64,000 nucleotides of DNA from Actinomadura rifamycini DSM 43936 (GCF_000425065.1 NZ_AULB01000015.1:62001-126000), one strand, 5' to 3'; counted from the first letter of the stretch, positions 19,601 to 28,500 are shown. Numbers and translations: made by a program. Notes: a model not told the origin generated them from the letters alone.

Positions 19601-20332
19601 GCCGGTGCCCGGGCCGACCGCCGGGAAACCGCCCGTGTTCGGACCCACCGGCGGCTGCGGGCCCGTGCCCGGGCCCCCGTCGAACGGGCCGGGACCCTGC
19701 CCCACGGCGGGCTGCGGGCCGGTGCCCGGGCCGACCGCCGGGAAACCGCCCGTGTTCGGGCCCACCGGCGGCTGCGGGCCCGTGCCCGGGCCGCCGTCGA
19801 ACGGGCCGGGGCCCTGCCCCACGGCGGGCTGCGGGCCGGTGCCCGGGCCCACGGCCGGGAAGCCGCCGGTGGCGGGGGCCACGCGCGGGAGCGGGCCGGT
19901 GCCGAGGGCCGGGAAGCCGCCGGTGCGGCTGCTGACCGGGGCGCCGTTCGGGTCGGGCATCGTGACGGTCGGGTCGGCGCCGACCGTGCCCGGAACGGCG
20001 CCCGACTGCTCCTCGGCGAGCGCGCGCGCGAACTCCCCGGCGGCCGGGTCGCCGCCCGGTACGGGCGCGGGGCCCTGGGCGGGGCCGGCCGGCGGGACGG
20101 GCGCGGGGCCGGACGGCTCGGCGGCCGCGGGCGCCGGTGGTTCGGCGGGGTCCTGCGGGGCGTCGTCGTCCTCTTCGAGGATGGCGGCGAACCCCTGGGT
20201 GACCGACGGGTCGACCGGCTGGAGCTCGGGGTCGTCGGCGTCGGAGCTCAGCTCGGCGAGCCACTCGAGGGAGGGCTCGTCGGAGTTGTCCCGGGCCCTG
20301 CGCTCGGATACGTCGTGCCGTTGCTCGCTCAT
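16607..20332 (-). CDS. purL: Phosphoribosylformylglycinamidine synthase, large subunit, with long repeat-rich N-terminal extension
   Basis: Fourth step of purine synthesis: FGAR to FGAM with ATP and ammonia supplied by PurQ, with PurS as bridging subunit. The catalytic part is a normal small-type PurL of about 740 residues ([37 protein letters not shown] ATP loop, [19 protein letters not shown]). It begins only near residue 490; Met513 lies where residue 25 of Streptomyces PurL would be. Before it runs an acidic start ([15 protein letters not shown]) and then about 350 residues of Pro/Gly-rich repeats ([14 protein letters not shown]). The ATG at 20332 overlaps the purQ stop as ATGA, which argues that the extension is really translated. 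The total is 1241 residues. Confidence 0.93.
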   Translation of the reverse strand: MSEQRHDVSERRARDNSDEPSLEWLAELSSDADDPELQPVDPSVTQGFAAILEEDDDAPQDPAEPPAPAAAEPSGPAPVPPAGPAQGPAPVPGGDPAAGEFARALAEEQSGAVPGTVGADPTVTMPDPNGAPVSSRTGGFPALGTGPLPRVAPATGGFPAVGPGTGPQPAVGQGPGPFDGGPGTGPQPPVGPNTGGFPAVGPGTGPQPAVGQGPGPFDGGPGTGPQPPVGPNTGGFPAVGPGTGPQPAVGQGHGPFGEHSPGTGGFPAVGPGTGPQPPVSPNTGGFPAVGPGTGPQPAAGQGPGHGTGGFPAVGPGTGGFPAVGPGTGPQPAVGPGPEQQYSGADALFAMGTGASPSGDGLPHVEFPPGTGLQGVVMGRGAGTSGGGFDEPDEAPRYPASPTTGSFPAIGTGTGPQASLNPDSDPFPPLGQSGTGPQPAAGGGTGPQDAVSPEPAPAPGEGGEPFPAVEPGPGTGLQPALGAGPRPEIPQGTDTVAVAAATPDRPQPYVELGMKDDEYRRVREILGRRPTSAELAIYSVMWSEHCSYKSSKVHLRQFGDKAPQTDALLVGMGENAGVVDVGQGWAVTFKVESHNHPSYVEPYQGAATGVGGIVRDIMSMGARPIAVMDSLRFGPADAPDTQRVLPGVVAGVGGYGNSLGLPNIGGETVFDACYAQNPLVNALCVGVMKHDDIQRAVAPGPGNKVILFGAGTGPDGIGGASVLASATFDDESQQKRPSVQVGDPFMEKLLIECCLELFREDLVVGVQDLGAAGVSCATTELAAAGTGGMDVELDAVPLRDATLRPEEILMSESQERMMAVVTPENVDRFMQICARWEIPATVIGTVTDTGRLVMRWQGETIVDIPPGTAADEGPVYRRPLEPPHDLGALQADTPGRLTRPSTGDELRRTVLWLAGSPNLAGKTWVTSQYDRYVLGNTVLAQPENAGVVRIDDESGLGIALSLDGNGRYTRLDPYSGAQLALSEAYRNVAATGARPLAVTNCLNFGSPEDPGVMWQFQQAVTGLADACEYLGVPVTGGNVSFYNQTGSTPINPTPVIGVLGVHEDVRRRVNMSLTTDGATIALLGETREEFGGSEWAHVVYGHLGGLPPLVDLAAERALANVLQLAVRDGLVTTVHDLSDGGLSQALVESCLRGGLGARVTLHGDPFVQLFSESVARAMVAILPGAEAKVAALCEAHGVPVAQLGVAGGDALSVTVAGQDELFSIPLHELRESHERMLPSYAD
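19360..19900. repeat. 117-bp tandem repeats inside purL
   Basis: On the plus strand, units such as those starting at 19613 and 19730 are offset by exactly 117 bases and nearly identical. Degenerate units continue on both sides. Each encodes 39 residues built from [17 protein letters not shown] and a [19 protein letters not shown] half. They keep the frame and are part of the PurL N-terminal extension. Confidence 0.9.
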
Positions 20333-21009
20333 GCGTTGACCAGTCTCTTGACGATCGAGGTGAAGAAGCCGAGCCCGTCGGTGGACGGGCCGGTCAGGGA
20401 CTCCACGGCGTGTTCGGGGTGCGGCATGAGCCCCACCACGTTGCCGGCCTCGTTGGTGATCCCGGCGATGTCGTCGAGGGAGCCGTTGGGGTTCAGGTCG
20501 ACGTACCGGGCGACGATGCGGCCGGATTCGGCCAGCTCGTTCAGCGTCTCCCGGTCGGCGGTGTACCGTCCGTCGGCGTTCTTGATCGGGATGACCAGTT
20601 CCTGGCCCTCGCGGTACTCGCTCGTCCAGGCGGTGCCGGCGTTCTCGAGCCGGAGCCGCTGGTCGCGGCACACGAAGTGCAGGCCCGCGTTGGGCAGCAG
20701 CGCACCCGGCAGCAGGTGCGACTCGCAGAGCACCTGGAAGCCGTTGCAGATGCCGAGCACGGGCAGGCCCGCGCCCGCCGCCGCGACCACCTCGGTCATC
20801 AGCGGCGCGAAGCGGGCGATCGCCCCGGCCCGCAGGTAGTCCCCGTAGGAGAACCCCCCGGGCAGCACGACGGCGTCCACGCCCCGGAGGTCGTGGTCGC
20901 CGTGCCACAGGGCGACCGGCTCGGCTCCCGCGAGCCGGATCGCGCGTGCTGCGTCTTTGTCGTCAAGGGAACCTGGGAAGGTGATGACCCCAACCCGGGC
21001 AGCGTCCAT
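20329..21009 (-). CDS. purQ: Phosphoribosylformylglycinamidine synthase, glutaminase subunit
   Basis: Class I glutamine amidotransferase subunit that delivers ammonia to PurL. The 226 residues contain the nucleophile elbow [12 protein letters not shown] (Cys) and the His/Glu pair in [16 protein letters not shown] lies 9 bases before ATG 21009. The TGA overlaps the purL start as ATGA. Unlike in many actinobacteria, purS is not directly adjacent: an anti-sigma-like gene separates them. Confidence 0.97.
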   Translation of the reverse strand: MDAARVGVITFPGSLDDKDAARAIRLAGAEPVALWHGDHDLRGVDAVVLPGGFSYGDYLRAGAIARFAPLMTEVVAAAGAGLPVLGICNGFQVLCESHLLPGALLPNAGLHFVCRDQRLRLENAGTAWTSEYREGQELVIPIKNADGRYTADRETLNELAESGRIVARYVDLNPNGSLDDIAGITNEAGNVVGLMPHPEHAVESLTGPSTDGLGFFTSIVKRLVNA

Positions 21010-21107
21010 CTGTTCTGTTCCTCCGAAATGAGGTGCGGCCGCGGACGGTCGGGTGGTCTCCGTCGATCACCGCTGCGCGTCGCATATCCCCCCGCGCGCG
21101 TACCAAT

Positions 21108-21572
21108 CTACCCGGCACTCGTGATGAGCCGGTCGTCCGGGCGGCGAACCAGTGCCCCGTCTCGCCAGGTCAGCCGCTTCCGCAGGTGGACGACGGTGCC
21201 CCGGTCGGGCGCGTGGTCGATGTCGAGGTCGTCCACCAGTGCGCGCATGATTTTAAGCCCGCGCCCCGATTCGCTCAAAACCCCGCGTTCCGCGGGGGCC
21301 GGTCGCGGTCCGCGGCCCCGGTCGGCGATCTCCAGCTCGCAGACGGACTCGTCGACCCGCGCGGCGACCCGGTAGTCGCCGGTCGCGCGGGAGTGCCGGA
21401 TCACGTTCGTGCAGGCTTCGGAGGCGGCGACGAGGACGTCGTCGACGCAGTCCTCGGTGGCGCCGAGGCCGCGCAGGGCGTCGCCGATGAGCCGCCGGAT
21501 CAGCGGGACGGTCGGCGCCTCGCGGGGCAGCGCGAGGGTGAAGGTGACATCCACCGTGACACCTCGTGTCAT
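21108..21572 (-). CDS. RsbW-like anti-sigma-factor serine kinase (HATPase)
   Basis: A 154-residue GHKL ATPase domain of the type that binds sigma factors or anti-sigma antagonists: VLVAASEACTNVIRHS (N-box), CELEIADRGRGP (G1) and SGRGLKIMRALVDDLDI (G2). ATG 21572 (MTRGVTVDVTFTLALP) fits the family N terminus; the frame is open to 21707 without ribosome site. It lies between purS and purQ on the same strand. Its sigma factor is not in the window. The SpoIIE phosphatase remnant at 60821 belongs to the same kind of partner-switching pathway but need not be linked. Confidence 0.85.
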   Translation of the reverse strand: MTRGVTVDVTFTLALPREAPTVPLIRRLIGDALRGLGATEDCVDDVLVAASEACTNVIRHSRATGDYRVAARVDESVCELEIADRGRGPRPAPAERGVLSESGRGLKIMRALVDDLDIDHAPDRGTVVHLRKRLTWRDGALVRRPDDRLITSAG

Positions 21573-21773
21573 GCCCCGGCTCGCTCGGACGTCCCCCGTC
21601 CCCGGAGCGTGTTCGAAGACTCGGCCGCAGGTAAGGCTTCCCCGGCGGAAACACGCGTAATCGCCACACTGTCGGGTCTTTACGTGAATCCTCGGTGACG
21701 TGGTCAACGTTTCACGGAAAGGGGACCGCGCCGGAACGCGCGGATCACCGGTTCGGCATTTCCGCCATTCCGG

Positions 21774-22016
21774 TCAGAGCACCCGGACCTCGAAGTTCTC
21801 GATCACCGGGTTCGCCAGCAGCGTCTCGGCGATCTTGCGGACCCGCTCCAGTGCCGCCTCGTCGGCCTCGCCCTCGAGCTCGACCTCGAACCGCTTGCCC
21901 TGGCGGACCGCGACGACGCCCTCGAACCCGAGCTGCGGCAGCTTCCGGGCGATCGCCTGCCCCTGCGGGTCGAGGATCTCCGGCTTGAGCATGACGTCGA
22001 CGACGACACGCGCCAC
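21774..22016 (-). CDS. purS: Phosphoribosylformylglycinamidine synthase subunit PurS
   Basis: An 80-residue small subunit that holds PurQ and PurL together. It shows the family pattern VVVDVMLKPEILDPQGQA, then KRFEVELEG and LANPVIENFEV. GTG 22016 follows a GAGGGGGC site. The gene is the first of the purS - anti-sigma - purQ - purL run; the 200-base gap to the anti-sigma gene may hold another promoter. Confidence 0.96.
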   Translation of the reverse strand: MARVVVDVMLKPEILDPQGQAIARKLPQLGFEGVVAVRQGKRFEVELEGEADEAALERVRKIAETLLANPVIENFEVRVL

Positions 22017-22117
22017 GACCGCCCCCTCACTGATCTGCGATTTTCCTGACGACCTGAAGCGTACGGCACCATTGACGAAAGCAGCCCACCGTCCCCCCGG
22101 ACCACCGGAGCCGATAC

Positions 22118-23737
22118 ATGAACATCGAGGACCTGTCGCCGTCCGAACGCCGCCTGTGGGAGGCGTTCCCGAAGGGCGAGCTCGTCGACCTGTCCTCCGG
22201 GGACCCCGCGCTGGACGATCCGAGCCAGGCCGGCCGCTGGGGCCACGACCGGCTGATCCGCGCGGAGGTGCTGGTCGCGCTGCTGGCCGGGGCGGTCGAG
22301 CGCGCGCCGGGCCACGTCGCGGCCGTCCGGCTGAACGGCGCCCGCGTCTTCGGTTCGCTGAACCTGGGGCACGCGGCCGTCGAGGTCCCGCTGGCGCTGA
22401 CCGGCTGCGCGTTCGACGAGGCCCCGCACCTGTACTGGGCGAGCATGAACAGCGTCCACCTGATGCGCTGCCGGCTGCCCGGGCTGGTGGCGTCCGGCAC
22501 CCGCGTCGACGGGCACCTGTGGCTGGAGGGCAGCCACATCTTCGGCGGCCTGTGGCTGGACGGCGCGAACGTGACGGGCATCCTGAACATGTCGGGCGTC
22601 CAGCTGTCCAACCCGGACGGCGACGCGCTGCTGGCCGACCGGCTGACGGTCGAGGCGAACGTGTACTGCGACCAGGGCTTCGCCGCGACCGGCGAGGTGC
22701 GGCTCCCGGGCGCGCGCATCGGCGGGCAGCTGATCTTCCGGAAGGCGCGGCTGCACAACCCGGGCGGCGCCGCGCTGACCGCGAGCCGGCTGGACGTCGC
22801 CGCGAACGTGTTCTGCGACGGCGGGTTCACCGCCGAGGGCGAGGTGCGGCTGCGCGGCGCCCGCGTCGGCGGCTACCTGTCGTTCGTCGGCGCGCGCCTG
22901 GTCAACCAGGGCCGGACGGCGCTCAACTGCGACGACCTGGGCGTGGAGAACGACGTGTACTGCTCGGACGGCTTCGTCGCCGAGGGCGCGGCGTCGTTCG
23001 CGGGGGCGCGCGTCACCGGGCAGCTCAGCTTCAGCGAGGCCCGGCTGTTCAACCCGGACGGGACGGCGCTGAGCCTGCAGCGCGTCCAGGCGGAGGAGGT
23101 GCTGCTGCGTCCCGCCGAGCCGATCCGGGGCGTCGCGGACCTGTCGTACGCCCGCATCAACCTGCTGCGGGACGCGGCCGACACGTGGGCGGAGCGTTTC
23201 CAGCTCGACGGCCTCCAGTACGAGACGCTCGACCCGCCGATGACGGCGAAGGAGCGGCTCGGCTGGCTGCGCCGCGACACCGATGGGTACGCGCCGCAGC
23301 CGTACGAGCGGCTCGCGCAGACGTACCGGGCGCTGGGGCTGGACGCGGACGGGCGGTCGGTGCTGCTCGCGAAGGCCCGCGACCGCCGCAAGACGCAGGG
23401 GATCCTCCGCAAGGTCATCGGCTTGATGCAGGACGGGCTCGTCGGCTACGGCTACCGCCCGTTCCGGGCGGCGACCTGGCTGATCGGGCTGCTGGCGTTC
23501 GGGACGATCGTGTTCTCGATCGACAAGCCCGACGTCCTGAACAGCGACGACAGCCCGCACTTCAACGCGTTCTTCTACACGCTCGACCTGATCCTCCCGA
23601 TCGGCACCCTCGGCCAGGAGGGGCTCTTCGCCCCGAAGGGCGTCTCGCAGTGGATCGCGAACTTCATCGTCGCGGCGGGCCTGGTCCTCGGCCTGACGGT
23701 CGCGGCCGGGGTCACCCGGGTCCTGTCCCGCGAGTGA
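22118..23737 (+). CDS. Beta-solenoid membrane protein (often mislabelled oxidoreductase), paralogue 1
   Basis: A 539-residue protein. Residues 60-340 are pentapeptide-like right-handed solenoid repeats of about 20-25 residues (GARVFGSLNLGHA, GSHIFGGLWLDGANV, GARIGGQLIFRKARL). A helical linker (KERLGWLRRDTDGYAPQPYERLAQTYRALG) and two or three membrane helices follow (FRAATWLIGLLAFGTIVF and WIANFIVAAGLVLGLTVAAGVT), with a re-entrant-like segment FYTLDLILPIGTLGQ between them. No nucleotide- or flavin-binding motif is present, so an oxidoreductase label would be unfounded. The same architecture recurs at 47687. It diverges from purS. Function is unknown. Confidence 0.85.
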   Translation: MNIEDLSPSERRLWEAFPKGELVDLSSGDPALDDPSQAGRWGHDRLIRAEVLVALLAGAVERAPGHVAAVRLNGARVFGSLNLGHAAVEVPLALTGCAFDEAPHLYWASMNSVHLMRCRLPGLVASGTRVDGHLWLEGSHIFGGLWLDGANVTGILNMSGVQLSNPDGDALLADRLTVEANVYCDQGFAATGEVRLPGARIGGQLIFRKARLHNPGGAALTASRLDVAANVFCDGGFTAEGEVRLRGARVGGYLSFVGARLVNQGRTALNCDDLGVENDVYCSDGFVAEGAASFAGARVTGQLSFSEARLFNPDGTALSLQRVQAEEVLLRPAEPIRGVADLSYARINLLRDAADTWAERFQLDGLQYETLDPPMTAKERLGWLRRDTDGYAPQPYERLAQTYRALGLDADGRSVLLAKARDRRKTQGILRKVIGLMQDGLVGYGYRPFRAATWLIGLLAFGTIVFSIDKPDVLNSDDSPHFNAFFYTLDLILPIGTLGQEGLFAPKGVSQWIANFIVAAGLVLGLTVAAGVTRVLSRE

Positions 23738-23949
23738 CGGGCCGGTGACGGACGGCGGCGGCCGCGGCGCGTCCGGGGATCGGCGGCGCCGATCGGGGTA
23801 GGGAACCCGTCAGGCGGGACTTGCACAGCACGGTGTGACGTCTGCCACGATGGCATAAGCGGCCTTCGTCCCTTACCGGGTACAAGGTCACTGACCCCGG
23901 CCGGCGTGCGGCGATCCCGTGTTCCGGCCCCGAACGAGGAGTGTCATCG

Positions 23950-25083
23950 ATGACGATCGACTCCGTGCGAGGCGCGCCGGCCACCGCCGCGACGGCCGAG
24001 CCAGAGCCCGTCCAGCTGCTCACCCCCGAGGGCGAGCGCGTCGAGCATCCCGACTACCCCCTCGAGCTGTCCGCGGACGACGTCCGCGCGCTCTACCGCG
24101 ACCTGGTGATCACCCGGCGGATCGACCGGGAGGCCGTGGCGCTGACCCGGCAGGGCGAGCTGGGCCTGTGGGCGTCGCTGCTCGGCCAGGAGGCGGCGCA
24201 GATCGGCTCCGGCCGGGCGCTCTCCGAGCACGACATGGTGTTCCCGACGTACCGGGAGCACGGCGTCGCGTGGTGCCGCGACGTGGACCCGCTGAACCTG
24301 CTGGGGCTGTTTCGGGGCGTCAACCACGGCGGCTGGGACCCGGCCGAGCACGGCTTCCACCTGTACACGATCGTGATCGGCAGCCAGACGCTGCACGCCA
24401 CCGGGTACGCGATGGGCATCCAGCGGGACGGCGTCCTCGGCTCGCCGTCGGCGGGCGCGGCGATCGCCTACTTCGGCGACGGCGCGACCTCGCAGGGCGA
24501 CGTGAACGAGGCGTTCGTGTTCGCGTCGGTGTTCAACGCGCCGATCGTGTTCTTCTGCCAGAACAACCAGTGGGCCATCTCCGAGCCGCTGGAGAAGCAG
24601 ACGCGCATCCCCCTCTACAAGCGCGCGCAGGGCTACGGGTTCCCGGGCGTGCGGGTGGACGGCAACGACGTGTTCGCGTGCCTCGCCGTCACGCGCAAGG
24701 CCCTGGAGGCCGCCCGCACCGGGCAGGGCCCGATGCTCATCGAGGCGTACACGTACCGGATGGGCGCCCACACCACGACGGACGACCCGACCCGCTACCG
24801 GATGAAGGCGGAAGAGGAGTCCTGGAAGCTCAAGGACCCGATCGAGCGCGTCAAGGCGTACCTGACCCGCGGCGACCTGGCGGACGCCGCGTTCTTCGAC
24901 GGGGTCGAGGACGAGGCGAAGACCGTCGCCGCCGACCTGCGCAAGGGCTGCCTGGCCCTGCCGGACCCGCGGCCCGAGGCGCTGTTCGAGCACGTGTACG
25001 CCGAGCGCCACCCGCTGATGACCGAGGAGCAGGAGCAGTTCGCCGCCTACCTGGCGTCGTTCGAGGAAGAGGTCGCGTCATGA
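23950..25083 (+). CDS. 2-oxoacid dehydrogenase E1 component, alpha subunit
   Basis: Thiamine-diphosphate-dependent decarboxylase subunit of a pyruvate or branched-chain 2-oxoacid dehydrogenase complex. The TPP motif runs from GDGATSQGD to FFCQNN. Phosphorylation-loop-like YRMGAHTTTDDPTRYR and the start YRDLVITRRIDREAVAL match bacterial alpha subunits. ATG 23950 has GAGGAG at 9 bases; the overlapping GTG 23941 is less likely. It is the first gene of a three-gene operon with 4-base overlaps. Together with vdh in the same window, a role in branched-chain acid breakdown is attractive, but the sequence alone does not decide between substrates. Confidence 0.92.
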   Translation: MTIDSVRGAPATAATAEPEPVQLLTPEGERVEHPDYPLELSADDVRALYRDLVITRRIDREAVALTRQGELGLWASLLGQEAAQIGSGRALSEHDMVFPTYREHGVAWCRDVDPLNLLGLFRGVNHGGWDPAEHGFHLYTIVIGSQTLHATGYAMGIQRDGVLGSPSAGAAIAYFGDGATSQGDVNEAFVFASVFNAPIVFFCQNNQWAISEPLEKQTRIPLYKRAQGYGFPGVRVDGNDVFACLAVTRKALEAARTGQGPMLIEAYTYRMGAHTTTDDPTRYRMKAEEESWKLKDPIERVKAYLTRGDLADAAFFDGVEDEAKTVAADLRKGCLALPDPRPEALFEHVYAERHPLMTEEQEQFAAYLASFEEEVAS

Positions 25084-26063
25084 CCGCGGAGACCCTGACG
25101 CTGGGGAAGGCCATTAACACCGGCCTGCGCAAGGCCATGGAGAACGACCCGAAGGTCCTCATCATGGGCGAGGACGTCGGGAAGCTCGGCGGCGTGTTCC
25201 GCATCACCGACGGGCTGCAGAAGGACTTCGGCGAGGAGCGGGTGATCGACACCCCGCTCGCCGAGTCGGGCATCGTCGGCACCGCGATCGGCCTGGCCCT
25301 GCGCGGCTACCGGCCGGTCGTCGAGATCCAGTTCGACGGGTTCGTGTTCCCCGCCGCCGACCAGATCATCACGCAGCTCGCGAAGATGCGGATGCGCTCG
25401 CTCGGCGCGCTCGACCTGCCCGTCGTCGTCCGGATCCCGTGCGGCGGCGGCATCGGCGCGGTCGAGCACCACTCGGAGTCGCCCGAGGCGTACTTCACGC
25501 ACACCGCCGGGCTCCGCGTCGTCGCCTGCTCCAACCCGGCGGACGCGTTCGCGATGATCCAGCAGTCGGTCGCCTGCCCCGACCCGGTGATCTTCTTCGA
25601 GCCGAAGCGCCGGTACTGGGACAAGGCCGAGGTCGACGTCGACTCCGCCGACTGGACGGCGTTCGACGCGGCGCGCGTCGTCCGTCCGGGCGAGCACGTC
25701 ACCGTGCTGGCCTACGGGCCGTCGGTGAAGACGTGCCTGGAGGCGGCGGCCGCCGCCGCGGGCGAGGGCCGGTCCCTGGAGGTGATCGACCTGCGGTCGC
25801 TGAACCCCCTCGACATGGACACCGTCGCCGACTCGGTGAACCGGACGGGACGCTGCGTCGTCGTCCACGAGGCGCCCGTCTTCAGCGGGTACGGCGCCGA
25901 GCTGGCCGCGCGCGTCACCGAGCGCTGCTTCTACCGGCTGGAGTCGCCGGTGCTCCGGGTGGGCGGGTTCTCCACGCCCTACCCGCCGTCCCGCCTCGAG
26001 GACCACTACCTGCCCGACCTCGACCGCATCCTCGACGCGGTCGACCGGACCTTCGCGTGGTGA
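25080..26063 (+). CDS. 2-oxoacid dehydrogenase E1 component, beta subunit
   Basis: A 327-residue transketolase-fold partner of the alpha subunit. Landmarks are VLIMGEDVGKLGGVFRIT at the start, the central PVVVRIPCGGGIGAVEHHSES, FFEPKRRYW, and the C-terminal LRSLNPLDMDTV and VHEAPVFSGYGAE. ATG 25080 overlaps the alpha stop as ATGA. Its own stop overlaps the E2 start as GTGA. It completes the TPP active site at the dimer interface. Confidence 0.94.
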   Translation: MTAETLTLGKAINTGLRKAMENDPKVLIMGEDVGKLGGVFRITDGLQKDFGEERVIDTPLAESGIVGTAIGLALRGYRPVVEIQFDGFVFPAADQIITQLAKMRMRSLGALDLPVVVRIPCGGGIGAVEHHSESPEAYFTHTAGLRVVACSNPADAFAMIQQSVACPDPVIFFEPKRRYWDKAEVDVDSADWTAFDAARVVRPGEHVTVLAYGPSVKTCLEAAAAAAGEGRSLEVIDLRSLNPLDMDTVADSVNRTGRCVVVHEAPVFSGYGAELAARVTERCFYRLESPVLRVGGFSTPYPPSRLEDHYLPDLDRILDAVDRTFAW

Positions 26064-27442
26064 CGCCGGTGACCGACACGAACCTGTTCAAGCTTCCCGA
26101 CGTCGGCGAGGGCCTCACCGAGGCCGAGATCGTCAAGTGGCACGTCCAGCCGGGCGACACCGTCGAGATCAACCAGACGATCGTCGAGATCGAGACGGCC
26201 AAGGCCATCGTCGAGCTGCCCTGCCCGTTCGAGGGCGTGGTGGCCGAACTGCTGGTCTCCGAGGGCGAGACGGTGGACGTCGGCACGCCGATCATCGCGG
26301 TGGGCGCGGCGGGCGGCGCCGTCGCGACCCCGGTGTCCGAGCCCCCCGCGCAGGCGGCGGCGCTCAGCGAGACCGACGCCGTCCCGACGGCGGACGAGCC
26401 GGGCATGACGGCGCCCGACAAGCCGAAGCGCACGCCCGTCCTCGTGGGCTACGGGGTGAAGGAGGGCACGACCCGCCGCCGCCCCCGCAAGGCGAACGGC
26501 GCCGCGCCCCCGCCCGCGCCCGCCCCGGCCGCCCCGGCGGCGCCCGTCCGTCCACAGCCTGTGGACGGACGCCGCCTGCCCCTCGCCAAGCCGCCGGTCC
26601 GCAAGCTCGCGAAGGACCTCGGCGTCGACCTGGCGGCGATCACCGGCTCGGGCCCGAACGGCTCGATCACCCGGGACGACGTCCGCGCCGCCCGGTCCGC
26701 GGCCGAGGCCCCGGCGCCCCGCGCCGCGGCGGGCCCGCGCGAGGAGCGGATCCCGGTGAAGGGCGTCCGCAAGGCGACCGCCGCCGCCATGACCGACTCC
26801 GCGTTCACCGCCCCGCACGTGACCGAGTTCCTCCAGGTCGACGTCACGCGCACCATGGAGGCGGTCAAGCGCATCCGCGAGCTCCCAGAGTTCGCGGACG
26901 TGAAGGTGTCGCCGCTCCTCCTGGTGGCGCGCGCGCTGCTCACGGCCGTGGCGCGGCACCCGATGGTGAACGCGACGTGGGAGGACGGCCCGTCCGGCGC
27001 GGAGATCGTCGTCAAGCGCTACGTGAACCTCGGCATCGCCGCCGCGACCGACCGCGGCCTCATCGTGCCGAAGATCAAGGAAGCGCAGGACCTCGACCTG
27101 CCCGGCCTCGCGCGCGCGCTGAACGACCTCGCCGCGAAGGCCCGCGCGGGCAAGGCGTCCCCCGCGGACCTCTCGGACGGGACGATCACCATCACCAACG
27201 TCGGCGTGTTCGGCGTCGACACCGGCACCCCGATCATCACGCCCGGCGAGGCGGCGATCCTGGCCTTCGGCCAGATCCGCGACATGCCGTGGGTGCACGA
27301 GGGCGAGCTGGCGGTCCGCAAGGTCACCACGCTGGCCCTCTCGTTCGACCACCGCATGGTCGACGGCGAACTGGGGTCCCGCGTCCTCCGGGACGTCGGC
27401 GACATGCTGGAGGACCCCCTCCGCATGCTCGCCTGGAGCTAG
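26060..27442 (+). CDS. 2-oxoacid dehydrogenase E2, dihydrolipoamide acyltransferase
   Basis: A 460-residue acyl-transfer core subunit. A single lipoyl domain (residues 8-82) has the lipoylated Lys48 in EIETAKAIVEL. A long Ala/Pro linker follows, then the peripheral-subunit-binding domain (AKPPVRKLAKDLGVDLAAIT) and the catalytic domain with SFDHRMVDG carrying the active-site His. GTG 26060 overlaps the E1-beta stop. No E3 (dihydrolipoamide dehydrogenase) gene follows; the E3 must be encoded elsewhere. The operon ends at an inverted repeat. Confidence 0.94.
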   Translation: MTPVTDTNLFKLPDVGEGLTEAEIVKWHVQPGDTVEINQTIVEIETAKAIVELPCPFEGVVAELLVSEGETVDVGTPIIAVGAAGGAVATPVSEPPAQAAALSETDAVPTADEPGMTAPDKPKRTPVLVGYGVKEGTTRRRPRKANGAAPPPAPAPAAPAAPVRPQPVDGRRLPLAKPPVRKLAKDLGVDLAAITGSGPNGSITRDDVRAARSAAEAPAPRAAAGPREERIPVKGVRKATAAAMTDSAFTAPHVTEFLQVDVTRTMEAVKRIRELPEFADVKVSPLLLVARALLTAVARHPMVNATWEDGPSGAEIVVKRYVNLGIAAATDRGLIVPKIKEAQDLDLPGLARALNDLAAKARAGKASPADLSDGTITITNVGVFGVDTGTPIITPGEAAILAFGQIRDMPWVHEGELAVRKVTTLALSFDHRMVDGELGSRVLRDVGDMLEDPLRMLAWS

Positions 27443-27448
27443 CACCGC

Positions 27449-27480
27449 GACCGGCCGGGGAGCCCGCTCCCCGGCCGGTC
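27449..27480. terminator. Inverted repeat after the E1/E2 operon
   Basis: A 15-bp perfect stem (27449-27463 with 27466-27480) and a 2-base spacer, 7 bases after the E2 stop. There is no T-run, as is common for actinomycete terminators. Confidence 0.7.
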
Positions 27481-27669
27481 CGACAAGGCCGCGTCAGATC
27501 GACCGTGCCGAACGGCCTGGCCGGCGCCGCCTCGTCGATGACGACCCACCTGTTCAGCGGGTCATGATGTGGTGCCATCGGATGACCGGGTCGTCGAACC
27601 GGCGGCAAGGTTTTGAACGTGGTGTCCTTCAAGCCCGTCTGGCATGCCATGCGGCGGGTGACGGCGGGC

Positions 27670-28500
27670 TCAGCGGGACGTGGACGGCGCCTCGGGCTTC
27701 GTGCGGATGTGGTGGCGGCCGATGGGGAGCATGAGGGGGCGGCCGGAGACGGGGTCCTCGATGATGCGGCTGTCGAGGTCGAAGACGGTGCGGACGGTGT
27801 CCTCGGTGAGGACGTCGCCGGGAGCGCCGGACGCGTGGACGCGGCCGCCCGCGAGGGCGATCAGGTGGTCGGCGTAGCGGGCGGCGAGGTTGAGGTCGTG
27901 CAGGACCATGACGATCGTCGTGCCGCGGGACCGGTTCAGGTCGGTGAGCAGGTCGAGGACGTCGACCTGGTGGCTCGGGTCGAGGAACGTGGTGGGCTCG
28001 TCGAGCAGGAGCAGGTCGGTCTGCTGGGCGAGGGCCATCGCGATCCACACCCGCTGGCGCTGCCCGCCGGAGAGTTCGTCGACGGCGCGGTCCGCGAGGC
28101 CGGTGGTGCGGGTCGCTTCGAGGGCGGCCGCGACCGCCGCGTCGTCCTCGCCGTTCCAGCGGGCGAAGAGGCCCTGGTGGGGGTGGCGGCCGCGGGACAC
28201 CAGGTCGAGGACGGTGATGCCCTCGGGCGCGATCGGCGACTGGGGCAGGAGGCCGAGGGTGCGGGCCAGTTCCTTCGCGGGCATCCGGTGCACCTCGCGG
28301 CCGTCCAGGACGACCCGTCCGCCGCGGGGCGCGAGGAGGCGGGAGAGGGAGCGCAGCAGCGTCGACTTGCCGCAGGCGTTCGCGCCGACGATGACCGTGA
28401 CCGCGCCGGGCGGCACCGTCATGTCGAGGGACTCGACGACGGTGCGGTCGCCGTAGCCGAGCGTGAGGCTTTCGGCCACGAGGGTGTGGGACGCGGTCAT
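27670..28500 (-). CDS. Ferric-siderophore ABC transporter, ATP-binding protein
   Basis: A 276-residue FepC-type ATPase. It shows Walker A VGANACGKSTLL (Gly-Ala-Asn-Ala-Cys in place of the common GPNGAGKS), Q-loop LLPQSP, signature ELSGGQRQRVWIA, Walker B LLLLDEPTTFLD and switch His in VLHDLN. ATG 28500 overlaps the upstream permease stop as ATGA. It is the last gene of the iron-boxed operon running leftwards from 31623. Confidence 0.94.
   Translation of the reverse strand: MTASHTLVAESLTLGYGDRTVVESLDMTVPPGAVTVIVGANACGKSTLLRSLSRLLAPRGGRVVLDGREVHRMPAKELARTLGLLPQSPIAPEGITVLDLVSRGRHPHQGLFARWNGEDDAAVAAALEATRTTGLADRAVDELSGGQRQRVWIAMALAQQTDLLLLDEPTTFLDPSHQVDVLDLLTDLNRSRGTTIVMVLHDLNLAARYADHLIALAGGRVHASGAPGDVLTEDTVRTVFDLDSRIIEDPVSGRPLMLPIGRHHIRTKPEAPSTSR

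Noticed and set aside
19360..19900. CRISPR-like regular repeats
   Set aside because: The repeats are contiguous, 117 bp, in frame and encode a Pro/Gly tract. There are no unique spacers and no cas genes.
15818..20839. A 1673-codon plus-strand open frame
   Set aside because: It is the antisense shadow of purL and purQ, kept open by high GC. It is Arg/Gly/Ala-rich without domains, while the other strand encodes conserved enzymes.
22118..23737. Annotation as a membrane oxidoreductase
   Set aside because: No Rossmann, flavin, haem or metal motif is present. The protein is a solenoid with membrane helices.
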